Virus record (IMG/VR): IMGVR_UViG_3300031688_000130
Span: 1-23,560 of that record
Source: a virus
DNA: 23,560 nucleotides
Direction: 5' to 3' (one strand)
Part shown: piece after piece, positions 1 to 5,778 of the stretch
Layout: each line of letters begins with the position of its first letter
Numbering within the stretch: the stretch's first letter is position 1
The notes under the pieces: generated by a model
The model's input: the letters and a program-made list of their open reading frames with translations, nothing else
Database searches by the model: none
What the model was told of the DNA's origin: nothing
Made by a program: the position numbers and the translations under genes

Positions 1-129
1 AAAGAAATTATGAAATCTTGGAAGGCTTGTGTTCGGACTTGGGAAAGTAGAGAAAAGAAAAATCCAAAAACTATGTCTAAAATAGATATGCAATTAAATG
101 AATACTTAAAAGGAAAAGAATACTTATGA
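1..129 (+). CDS. C-terminal end of a replication-initiator-like protein (partial)
   Basis: An open frame enters from the left edge and ends at a TGA at 127-129, giving the last 42 residues. The visible part contains the pattern WKACVRTWESREKK. In phage replication-initiator/DnaD-like or helix-turn-helix proteins, a Trp-Lys-x-x-Val-Arg-x-Trp segment commonly lies close to the C-terminus. Its stop overlaps the next start as ATGA (126-129), so the two genes are probably translated together in a replication operon. The assignment rests on a short tail only; the DNA-binding part lies outside the window. Confidence 0.5.
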   Translation, partial: KEIMKSWKACVRTWESREKKNPKTMSKIDMQLNEYLKGKEYL

Positions 130-497
130 TACAATTAAAAAAAGAAAATATAAATGAACTTAAAGAAAAGGTTTATGAATTAATTGCTAAGACATCAATA
201 GAAATTGGACATAAAACAGATGGAAAAACTATGGCTAGTTTAAGTAATATATTTGCAGCAGACTTAATACAAGAGAAAAGATTTGGAAATATGACTTGGA
301 ATCAAGTTGAAGAAGCTTTTCATATTGGAGTAAGGTTTGGTAAAGACGAACCATTCTTAAACATCAGAACCTTTTATAAGTGGGTTTATGCTCATAAATT
401 AAAAATTGATGATGCTACTTATCAAGTAAGGACTTTAGGACAGCCAAAAGAAAAGACTCCTTATTATCAAGAACCTATTACAAAATTACTAAAATGA
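126..497 (+). CDS. Small conserved phage protein of the replication block, function unknown
   Basis: A 123-residue soluble, mostly helical protein. The middle part (about residues 45-100) has an aromatic-rich pattern, with an 'FLNIRTFYKWVYAHK' segment. This resembles replication-associated proteins of Bacteroidetes phages in which a conserved Tyr/Phe-x-x-Trp-hydrophobic element follows a short helical domain. I see no catalytic motif. The start overlaps the stop of the upstream replication-like gene (ATGA), and its own stop overlaps the next small gene in the same way, so it sits inside a tightly coupled operon. A role beside the replication initiator, for example as helicase loader or accessory factor, is inferred from position only. 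Confidence 0.6.
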   Translation: MIQLKKENINELKEKVYELIAKTSIEIGHKTDGKTMASLSNIFAADLIQEKRFGNMTWNQVEEAFHIGVRFGKDEPFLNIRTFYKWVYAHKLKIDDATYQVRTLGQPKEKTPYYQEPITKLLK

Positions 498-628
498 AAA
501 AAGAAGAACTTTACGATCCAGAAAAAAAAGGAACTTTTAAGATGATGTTTGGATTTCCACAACCTACAAGAATGGTTAGAAAAATATCTTATGGAAAAGA
601 ATATAAAGTTAATTTAAAAGTATTATAA
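494..628 (+). CDS. 44-residue microprotein, unknown
   Basis: The ATG at 494 overlaps the previous TGA (ATGA, 494-497), and the frame runs for 44 codons to TAA at 626-628. The product is basic (many Lys/Arg) and begins MKKEELYDPEKKGTF. It has no membrane segment and no motif I recognise. The stop/start overlap is the same device used by its neighbours, and it fills a gap of about 130 bases in an otherwise gapless operon, which is the main argument that it is translated. Confidence 0.5.
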   Translation: MKKEELYDPEKKGTFKMMFGFPQPTRMVRKISYGKEYKVNLKVL

Positions 629-632
629 AAAT

Positions 633-1058
633 ATGATAACAAGACAAACATCAATAGACTGCTTTAATCAAATTAAAGAAGCAGGTTTATTAGCTAAAAG
701 AAGATTTGAAACTTTTGAGGCTATATTTAAATCTGCTCCTTGTACTAGACAGGAGGCATTAGAACATACTAATCCTATAAATGCTTTATCATTAAGTGCA
801 GCAAGGTTTACTGAATTAAGGAGAATAGGAGTTATATATGAGAAAGATGTTAGATCTTGTAAAGTAACAGGAAGAAATGTAATAGAGTGGGATCTAACTG
901 ATAAATTACCTGTAACAGTAAAGAATACTAACAAAACAAAGAAACAAAGAGTAAATGATGCTTTAGATTCTTTACGTCAATTATATAAAAAGAAAGTAAA
1001 AGATTATAGTACTGATGAGGATTGGAAAATAGTAGCTGATCTGATTAAGAGTATATGA
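633..1058 (+). CDS. Winged-helix-like phage DNA-binding protein (putative)
   Basis: A 141-residue basic protein. Residues 20-85 suggest a winged helix-turn-helix: a helical stretch, then 'SAARFTELRRIGVI' (recognition-helix-like), then a beta-wing-like segment containing 'CKVTGRNVIEWDLT'. The combination of ELR-x-x-G-hydrophobic-Ile followed by a Cys-x-Val-Thr-Gly-Arg turn is familiar from small proteins next to ninG/ninB-type genes in phages. The C-terminal 50 residues are a charged helix. Its last codons overlap the NinG-like start (ATGA, 1055-1058), which places it with the recombination genes. A regulatory or recombination-accessory role is inferred, not shown. Confidence 0.5.
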   Translation: MITRQTSIDCFNQIKEAGLLAKRRFETFEAIFKSAPCTRQEALEHTNPINALSLSAARFTELRRIGVIYEKDVRSCKVTGRNVIEWDLTDKLPVTVKNTNKTKKQRVNDALDSLRQLYKKKVKDYSTDEDWKIVADLIKSI

Positions 1059-1465
1059 AAAAAACAATCAGTAAATTAAAAAAGGAACTAGACAAGTGGT
1101 TCAGTCTTTACATAAGACTTCGAGAGGCTAATGAATATGGCTATGTACAGTGTACAACTTGTTCAGTAGTAAGATTTTATAAAGATGGTATGCAAAATGG
1201 ACATTTTCAATCTAGGCGTTTTATGGCTACACGTTTCAATGAAGAAAATTGTTCTACACAGTGTATAAAATGCAATATGTATTCCCAAGGTGAACAGTAT
1301 AAATTTGGATTAGCTATTGATGCTAAGTATGGAGAAGGAACAGCAGAAGAGTTAGAGTATTTAGCTAGGACTATTCATAAAGTTTCAAGAGTTGAATATG
1401 AAGAAAAGATAAGTTATTATAAAGACCTTGTTAAAAACTTAAAAGAAGAAAAGCAAATAGCGTAA
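1055..1465 (+). CDS. ninG: NinG/Rap-like recombination nuclease
   Basis: A 136-residue protein matching the phage lambda NinG (Rap) family. Rap is a Holliday-junction/branched-DNA endonuclease that helps phage recombination. It has the family layout in order: a basic N-terminal helix, 'FSLYIRLREAN' (residues 16-26), a first cysteine pair C33-x2-C36, the 'GHFQSRRF' block around His50, then 'TRFNEENCSTQCIKCN' with C70-x2-C73, and a 'KYGEGTAEEL' segment before a charged helical tail. The cysteine pairs and His are the expected metal-binding and HNH-like residues. The gene overlaps the upstream winged-helix gene by ATGA, and a NinB-like gene lies 3.6 kb downstream, as expected for a nin-type recombination set. 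Confidence 0.87.
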   Translation: MKKTISKLKKELDKWFSLYIRLREANEYGYVQCTTCSVVRFYKDGMQNGHFQSRRFMATRFNEENCSTQCIKCNMYSQGEQYKFGLAIDAKYGEGTAEELEYLARTIHKVSRVEYEEKISYYKDLVKNLKEEKQIA

Positions 1466-1486
1466 CTATTTAAGTATCTTTGGCGT

Positions 1487-1843
1487 ATGACAGAACCAAT
1501 TTACGCAAATGATAAACATCGAGTAATTATTGAAACTTATATTACAATGTGCAAAGAGTTTGCTAAAGAAGTAAGTACAAAAAGTAGATATAATAATTAT
1601 TTAGAAGTTGTAGAAATTATTTTGGAGTATTCAAATAACTATGGTTCTGGAACGAGAGAAGATAATTTTTGGGATTGGATGCTTATTATACCTATCAATT
1701 TAGCAGTTGCAACAAATGGATTTTTTGCAGGAGTAGAAACAAGAAGTAACTCTGCAGTAGTCAGAGCTTATAGAATTGTTTTAGATGAGCTAGTACAAGA
1801 TACAGTAAATAAGATTGATAAGATAGAACCAATTAAAGAATGA
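1487..1843 (+). CDS. Hypothetical phage protein
   Basis: A 118-residue protein that I do not recognise. The N-terminal 50 residues are a charged helical region. Residues 61-83 ('FWDWMLIIPINLAVATNGFF') are hydrophobic but contain Asn and Pro, so a buried helix pair is as likely as a membrane segment. The C-terminal part is helical and acidic. Its ATG follows a short 21-base gap after ninG, and its stop overlaps the first methyltransferase start (ATGA, 1840-1843), suggesting translational coupling with that enzyme. Confidence 0.6.
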   Translation: MTEPIYANDKHRVIIETYITMCKEFAKEVSTKSRYNNYLEVVEIILEYSNNYGSGTREDNFWDWMLIIPINLAVATNGFFAGVETRSNSAVVRAYRIVLDELVQDTVNKIDKIEPIKE

Positions 1844-2433
1844 AAATACTAAATTTATATGCAGGAATAGGAGGTAATAGGCATTTGTGGGGAGATGAAC
1901 ACGAAATCACAGCTGTTGAATATAATGAAAAGATAGCTAATAAGTACAGAGCTTTATACCCTAATGATAAAGTTGTAGTTGCTGATGCTCACGAGTATTT
2001 ATTAGACCATCATAAAGAATTTGACTTTATTTGGAGTAGTCCTCCTTGTCAATCTCATAGCACTACAAATTATTTTACACAGTATATAAGAAAAAGACCT
2101 GTTTATCCTTTGATGAATTTGTATCAAGAAATAATATTTTTACAGAATTTTTACAAAGGAAAGTTTTGTGTAGAAAATGTAGTTAGCTACTATAAACCTT
2201 TAATAAAACCTGTGAAGATTGGAAGGCATTACTTATGGTCTAACTTTAATATAAATAAGATAGAACAGCCTAAAGATGATGTAGGAACAATGATGCCTAA
2301 ATATGGTAATAAAGCTTGTAAAAAACCATTAGAAGAAAGAAATGCAGTAAACTCTGAATTAGGTTTAAATATTTTAAACTCAGCATTAGGAATTATTAAT
2401 GAGTGTAAAGTAGAACAAGATAAACTATTTTAA
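1840..2433 (+). CDS. Short DNA cytosine-C5 methyltransferase (copy 1)
   Basis: A 197-residue protein with the core motifs of cytosine-5 DNA methyltransferases, which transfer a methyl group from S-adenosylmethionine to cytosine. Motif I is 'LYAGIGGN' (residues 6-13, SAM binding). An acidic residue follows at the end of strand 2 (AVEYNE). Motif IV is 'SSPPCQSHS', with C70 as the catalytic nucleophile. Motif VI is 'VENV' (E112). There is no clear motif VIII and no large target-recognition domain, so it is much shorter than standalone bacterial enzymes (usually over 300 residues), as in many phage minimal enzymes. A second paralogue lies at 4196. The likely role is protecting phage DNA from host restriction; the target sequence cannot be read from the gene. 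Confidence 0.82.
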   Translation: MKILNLYAGIGGNRHLWGDEHEITAVEYNEKIANKYRALYPNDKVVVADAHEYLLDHHKEFDFIWSSPPCQSHSTTNYFTQYIRKRPVYPLMNLYQEIIFLQNFYKGKFCVENVVSYYKPLIKPVKIGRHYLWSNFNINKIEQPKDDVGTMMPKYGNKACKKPLEERNAVNSELGLNILNSALGIINECKVEQDKLF

Positions 2434-2999
2434 TGACTGAAATTTATTTAGAAATATCAAAGCTTTCAGATAAGTTTCGGACTATGGCTTTTGGACTAAC
2501 CTCTGATGAAAATGAAGTTAATGAATCCGTACAAGAATTAATGCTTTATTTTCTTCAAGCTAATCCTGATGTAATTAGAAGTATTTATGAAAAAGATGGA
2601 ATATTAGGGATTACTAGATATGGAGCAGTTGCATTAAGACGTGCCTTAACAAGTCCTAGAAGTAATTACTATTATAAGTATAAAAAGTATTATACTCATA
2701 TTGATAGCTTGACAAGTGCAGTTACTTATGATGAAATGGATTCAGGAGAAACAATACCATCTAAGCACCTTTACAACTTGCCTAACGAAATAACAAGCAG
2801 TTATCAATGGACTAGCCTAGAAAAGATAGATAGTGCCTTAGATGGCTTTACTTGGTATGATAAGAAAGTCTTTGAGCTTTATTACTATGAAGGTAATACA
2901 TTAGACAGCCTGGCAAAGAAAACAGGAATTAGTAGAAACAGCTTATTCACGACTATAGACAAAGTAAGAACAGAATTAAAATATAAGCTAAGTGAATAA
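2433..2999 (+). CDS. Sigma-70-family-like transcription factor (putative phage sigma factor)
   Basis: A 188-residue protein. Residues about 25-72 resemble sigma region 2 in pattern (NEVNESVQELMLYFLQ, then a helical stretch ending in ALRR). Residues 141-186 look like region 4: 'YDKKVFELYYYEGNTLDSL' followed by 'AKKTGISRNSLFTTIDKV', a helix-turn-helix with the typical 'x-L-A-x-x-T-G-I-S-R-N-S' turn, and a final basic helix. The linker is Tyr-rich. It starts with TAATG overlap to the methyltransferase and ends overlapping the next gene. If it is a real sigma factor, its natural target would be the repeated TTCTATTATATA motif found only in the structural half. It could instead be a non-sigma HTH regulator, since region 2 is weak by eye. 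Confidence 0.6.
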   Translation: MTEIYLEISKLSDKFRTMAFGLTSDENEVNESVQELMLYFLQANPDVIRSIYEKDGILGITRYGAVALRRALTSPRSNYYYKYKKYYTHIDSLTSAVTYDEMDSGETIPSKHLYNLPNEITSSYQWTSLEKIDSALDGFTWYDKKVFELYYYEGNTLDSLAKKTGISRNSLFTTIDKVRTELKYKLSE

Positions 3000-3396
3000 G
3001 TTTTTTGTACCTAAAGATATATATGAAGATAGAATGGCTATCTGTAAAAGTTGTACTCACTATTCAAGTGTACTAGGAAATTGCGGAATTTGTTTATGTT
3101 TTATGAAAGTAAAGTCAAAAATTAGTAGTCAATCTTGCCCAAAGGGTTTTTGGCAAAAGACAACAGAGGTAGAAGTAAGAACAGATATTCCTGAAGAAAT
3201 AATAGCAGAGATTATATTACTTTGGGAAGACTTAAAAACAGGAAGAGCTAAAGACCAAACGGCAAAGAAGAAAATGATAGAGATATACAACGTATTGCAT
3301 AATACAAACTACTCAACAGGAACTAATTGCGGCTCTTGTATAGCAGCCTGCTTTGATGGAATAAAAAAAATATATAAAGAATACTCTAAGGACTAA
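2992..3396 (+). CDS. Two-module cysteine-cluster (zinc-binding) phage protein
   Basis: A 134-residue protein that starts at GTG (2992), overlapping the sigma-like gene by eight bases. The N-terminal 55 residues hold C18-x2-C21, C31-x2-C34-x-C36 and C49-P, followed by 'KGFWQK'. This is the 'R-x-x-I-C-x-x-C … C-x-C-x-M-x-x-K … C-P-x-x-x-W' cluster known from small metal-binding phage proteins. The last 25 residues contain a separate 'NCGSCIAACFDGIKKIYK' cluster (C113, C116, C120), which in other phages occurs on its own. The two modules are joined by an acidic helical linker. The function is unknown; nucleic-acid binding is plausible. The gene is followed by a structured intergenic region, so it may end an operon. 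Confidence 0.65.
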   Translation: MNKFFVPKDIYEDRMAICKSCTHYSSVLGNCGICLCFMKVKSKISSQSCPKGFWQKTTEVEVRTDIPEEIIAEIILLWEDLKTGRAKDQTAKKKMIEIYNVLHNTNYSTGTNCGSCIAACFDGIKKIYKEYSKD

Positions 3397-3455
3397 TACT
3401 AATTAATATAGGAGTCATACCTACAAAAGCATTTAATTTAACCTAGAGTAGTAGA

Positions 3456-3477
3456 GGGGGGGTTTGGTCGCCTCCCC
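3456..3477 (+). other. G-rich hairpin in the 3397-3491 intergenic region
   Basis: Seven Gs (3456-3462) can pair with CCTCCCC (3471-3477) with one G·U wobble, leaving the 8-base loop TTTGGTCG. It follows the cysteine-cluster gene and precedes a run of very small genes. There is no T-run after it, so it is not a standard intrinsic terminator; it could act as an mRNA 3'-end or processing structure. The rest of 3397-3491 is AT-rich with no other clear signal. Confidence 0.4.
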
Positions 3478-3491
3478 AATACAATAAAACT

Positions 3492-3581
3492 ATGGAGGTA
3501 ATAATATCAGATGGAGGAGATGAACAAGAGGGAATGCATATAACTTTAATTTTAAAGTGTCTTGTTTATTCATCAATTTAA
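3492..3581 (+). CDS. 29-residue microprotein candidate
   Basis: The ATG at 3492 follows 'aataaaact', the same leader seen before the tape measure gene at 14384. The frame runs 29 codons to TAA at 3579-3581. The N-terminal half is acidic (MEVIISDGGDEQEG) and the rest hydrophobic (ITLILKCLVYS). I do not recognise it, and a chance frame of this length is quite possible. The support is the leader resemblance and the position in a gap between genes. Confidence 0.25.
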   Translation: MEVIISDGGDEQEGMHITLILKCLVYSSI

Positions 3582-3626
3582 AAGACAAAAGAGTAAAGTC
3601 CCTCTCACTAACAAGGGCGTAGAATT

Positions 3627-3806
3627 ATGGAGGAAGAAGAAAGAACATATAAAACAATTAAGTGGATATTGAAAGACAATATTAAAAAGAACGTCAAATC
3701 TTTATGGACTTGGAAAGATGATAACTTCACTTGTATATATGAAAACTATGATGGAGATGATAGAATTTATACTAGCTCTCAACTTTTAAAACTTTTAACA
3801 AAATGA
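3627..3806 (+). CDS. 59-residue hypothetical protein
   Basis: A frame of 59 codons from ATG 3627 to TGA 3804-3806. It starts with MEEEERTYKTIKWILKDN and is helical, then has an aromatic, acidic segment (WTWKDDNFTCIYENY) that looks like a beta-hairpin, and ends with a Leu-rich helix. The stop overlaps the next small gene in an ATGATG context (3803-3808), matching the coupling style of the operon. No known family is recognised. Confidence 0.5.
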   Translation: MEEEERTYKTIKWILKDNIKKNVKSLWTWKDDNFTCIYENYDGDDRIYTSSQLLKLLTK

Positions 3807-3982
3807 TGATATTTACAATAATAGGAATAATTGCAGCAGTATTTTTTTTAATAGTTATAATAATGACTATTGTAGAGGGTAGAATAAAAAGAAAAACTAA
3901 AGAAAAATTCCTTTGGAAAATGGATAAGGTAGAAACAAGAACAGGAGGACTTGAAAATGATAGGATAAATGAAAGACAATAG
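3803..3982 (+). CDS. 59-residue single-pass membrane protein
   Basis: A frame of 59 codons starting MMIFTIIGIIAAVFF, with a strongly hydrophobic segment at residues 3-24 and then a basic stretch (GRIKRKTKEKF). This predicts one N-terminal transmembrane helix with a cytoplasmic tail by the positive-inside rule. The start overlaps the previous stop, and its last 14 bases overlap the DUF3310 gene start at 3969. Small one-pass membrane proteins in phages include holin, superinfection-exclusion and membrane-anchor proteins; nothing here decides between these, and its place in the early block argues mildly against a holin. Confidence 0.55.
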   Translation: MMIFTIIGIIAAVFFLIVIIMTIVEGRIKRKTKEKFLWKMDKVETRTGGLENDRINERQ

Positions 3983-4199
3983 AATACCAAGCTACTACAT
4001 AGGAAGTCGCTACAAGATAGAAGCAAGAAAAGTTATTGAAGATTTTGATTTATCCTATAATGTAGGGACTGCCTGTTCATATCTTTTGCGTTGTGGCAAG
4101 AAAAAAGAGGAAGGTATGGATATTATAGATAAGCATATAGAGGATATACAGAAAGCAATTAATCATTTAGAGTTTGAACTTGATAAACTAAAAGGATGA
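3969..4199 (+). CDS. DUF3310-family phage protein
   Basis: A 76-residue protein with the DUF3310 pattern: a Tyr-x-x-Gly-x-x-Tyr start, 'EARKVIEDFDLSYNVGTACSYLLRCGKK' core (compare E-x-x-x-V/I-I-E-x-F-x-L-x-F-x-x-G-N-A-x-K-Y-x-x-R-x-G-x-K), and a C-terminal 'DIIDKHIEDIQKAINHLEFEL' helix (compare D-L-x-K-A-x-x-Y-L). The family is common in phages, sometimes fused to nucleotide kinases. It is linked to nucleotide metabolism or DNA-interaction roles, but no biochemical role is established that I know of. The stop overlaps the start of the second methyltransferase (ATGA at 4196-4199). Confidence 0.75.
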   Translation: MKDNRIPSYYIGSRYKIEARKVIEDFDLSYNVGTACSYLLRCGKKKEEGMDIIDKHIEDIQKAINHLEFELDKLKG

Positions 4200-4846
4200 A
4201 AATATTAAACTTATACGCTTGTCTTGGTGGGAACCGATATAAGTGGAATGAAGTAAAAGAAGATATAGAAGTAACTGCTATTGAACTAGACCCTGAATTA
4301 GCCAGATTATATCAAGAAAGATTTCCTAATGACACTGTAATCATAGCTGATGCACATCAATACTTATTAGACCATTATAAAGAATACGACTTTATTTGGA
4401 GTTCACCTCCTTGCCCAACACATAGCAGAGCAAGATATTGGGGATTTGGTGCTAATGGTAAAAACCCAACATACCCAGATATGAAATTATATCAAGAAAT
4501 AATATTTTTACAACATCATTGTAAGGGTAAGTATGTGGTTGAAAATGTAATACCTTATTACAAACCTTTGATTGAAGCAAAAGAAAAAGATAGACATTTA
4601 TATTGGTCAAATTTTAATCTACCTAATACTTTAAATTCAAGACATTTTACTGGTTTATGTCAGACAAATAATGAATTAAAAAAATTAGAATTGTTTCATA
4701 ATATAGAATTAAAAAGCTATAAAGGAAAACAACGCAAAGATAAGATATTACGAAACCTAGTAGACTATGAAGTAGGTAAAACAATCTTTGAAACTATGTT
4801 AGGTATTGTAAGAAGGGAAGTTATTAATCAAGAAGAATTATTTTAA
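4196..4846 (+). CDS. Short DNA cytosine-C5 methyltransferase (copy 2, divergent)
   Basis: A 216-residue paralogue of the 1840 gene, clearly alike from the start (MKILNLYA) through 'ADAH-x-YLLDH', 'DFIWSSPPC', 'LYQEIIFLQ', 'VENV' and 'YYKPLI'. The catalytic cysteine is C73 and motif VI Glu is E116. Two changes stand out: motif I reads 'LYACLGGN' instead of 'LYAGIGGN', so the first SAM-loop glycine is Cys, and motif IV is PPCPTHS instead of PPCQSHS. Residues 80-95 and about 140-190 differ most between the copies, where target choice would be expected to lie. It could have a different target, or be partly degenerate. The gene is coupled by ATGA to the DUF3310 gene. Confidence 0.8.
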   Translation: MKILNLYACLGGNRYKWNEVKEDIEVTAIELDPELARLYQERFPNDTVIIADAHQYLLDHYKEYDFIWSSPPCPTHSRARYWGFGANGKNPTYPDMKLYQEIIFLQHHCKGKYVVENVIPYYKPLIEAKEKDRHLYWSNFNLPNTLNSRHFTGLCQTNNELKKLELFHNIELKSYKGKQRKDKILRNLVDYEVGKTIFETMLGIVRREVINQEELF

Positions 4847-4847
4847 T

Positions 4848-5099
4848 ATGACACTATATACTTGCGAATGTGGAAACACTAGAGAACTAGCTAAAGTTAC
4901 AATAGTTTTTAGAGATGGAAATTGGGAAGCAAAGGAAGCAGAGTGTGAATGTGGACTGTATATGGATAGCGAACCAACAGAAGGAATCCCATCACTACAA
5001 AGGACAGAACCTAGCCTAAGTAAGAGAAGGGATAACTTATGGGCTGGAGCAAAGGAAAAGCTAGTAGGCGAAAGGGGAATCAATGAATCCTTTGATTAA
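4848..5099 (+). CDS. Small zinc-ribbon-like phage protein
   Basis: An 83-residue protein with two CxC knuckles, C6-x-C8 near the start (YTCECGN) and C33-x-C35 (ECECGLYM), separated by a beta-hairpin-like segment (VTIVFRDGNWEAKE). This is the layout of a zinc ribbon. A conserved-looking C-terminal tail follows (SLQRTEPSLSKR, then WAGAKEKLVGERG). I recognise this as a recurrent hypothetical protein of Bacteroidetes phages, with no assigned role. It starts one base after the second methyltransferase and its stop overlaps the NinB-like start (TAATG at 5097-5101). Confidence 0.65.
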   Translation: MTLYTCECGNTRELAKVTIVFRDGNWEAKEAECECGLYMDSEPTEGIPSLQRTEPSLSKRRDNLWAGAKEKLVGERGINESFD

Positions 5100-5482
5100 T
5101 GAAGTTTGTAATAAAGGACAGTAGAGATAAGCAAAGCCTTTTCAGTTACCTAAAGGAATTAGATAATGACTACATAGTTAGTGTAAAGAAACAAAGAAAC
5201 ACAAGAAGTAATATGCAGAACAGTTACTATTGGAAATTTATAGTACAAGGACTAGCAGAAGAACTAGGATATTTTCCTAATGAAATGCATGACGTACTAA
5301 GAGCTAAGTTCTTATCTGAATATGAAATGATAAGTATTAACGATAATCAAATAGCATTAAATAAAATAGGTAGTACAACTGCTTTAAATACTAAAGCCTT
5401 TGAAGTATATACAGAGCAAATAAGAGTATGGGCTATAACTGACTTAGGCATAAGACTAATGCTGCCAAATGAATACGAGTAA
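5099..5482 (+). CDS. NinB-like recombination protein
   Basis: A 127-residue protein with features of the lambda NinB (Orf) recombination-mediator family and related Bacteroidetes phage proteins: an N-terminal strand, a basic 'VSVKKQRNTRSNMQNSYYW' region (compare Arg-Ser-x-x-Gln-Asn-x-x-Tyr-W), 'FPNEMHDVLRAKFL' (compare H-x-x-L-x-x-x-F-L), a Ser/Thr-Thr-x-x-L element ('STTALNTKAF'), and a C-terminal 'Y-x-x-x-I' helix. NinB binds single-strand-binding protein and DNA and helps RecA-type strand exchange. It is the last gene of the early block; the first late-promoter-like motif overlaps its end (5466-5497). The family call is by pattern only. Confidence 0.6.
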   Translation: MKFVIKDSRDKQSLFSYLKELDNDYIVSVKKQRNTRSNMQNSYYWKFIVQGLAEELGYFPNEMHDVLRAKFLSEYEMISINDNQIALNKIGSTTALNTKAFEVYTEQIRVWAITDLGIRLMLPNEYE

Positions 5483-5497
5483 TTTCTATTATATAAC
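5466..5497 (+). promoter_or_regulatory. Late-promoter-like motif, copy 1 (before terminase)
   Basis: CAAAT at 5466-5470 is followed at exactly 18 bases by TTCTATTATATAAC (5484-5497). The motif overlaps the end of the NinB-like gene and lies 27 bases before the terminase small subunit ATG. The same CAAA/TTCTATTATATA pair recurs at 16037, 17904 and 20376, with a partial upstream box at 6982. Confidence 0.62.
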
Positions 5498-5523
5498 AAC
5501 TTGATTAATCAAATTATTTCAAA

Positions 5524-5778
5524 ATGGAACATGGAGGAAAAAGAGAAGGAGCAGGACGTAAAGGTAAAGGTGAAGAACAAAAGCTAATAGAACACTTAAC
5601 ACCAATGAGTGGAATAGCACTTGAAGCTTTACAAGAAGGTATAAAACAAAAGCAACAATGGGCGGTTAAGTTATACTTTGAATACTTTTACGGCAAACCT
5701 CAGCAAAGAGTAGATGTAACTACTAATGATGAAAGTCTTAATGTACCTTTAATAAACTTTATAAGCTCTGAATCTTAG
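5524..5778 (+). CDS. terS: Terminase small subunit
   Basis: An 84-residue protein that opens with 'GGKREGAGRKGKG', the basic Gly-rich signature at the N-terminus of many phage small terminase subunits. This is followed by a helical segment (residues 18-60) and 'YFYGKPQQRVDV', also typical of the family before its C-terminal tail. TerS recognises the packaging site on phage DNA and loads TerL. It is short compared with the usual 130-180 residues. A late-promoter-like motif precedes it. The reading frame of the large terminase overlaps its last codons in the +1 frame, with no ATG for that gene. Confidence 0.8.
   Translation: MEHGGKREGAGRKGKGEEQKLIEHLTPMSGIALEALQEGIKQKQQWAVKLYFEYFYGKPQQRVDVTTNDESLNVPLINFISSES

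Noticed and set aside
3456-3477. G-rich hairpin as an intrinsic terminator
   Set aside because: No T-run follows the stem; the same applies to the hairpin at 19579-19606. They are listed only as structures.
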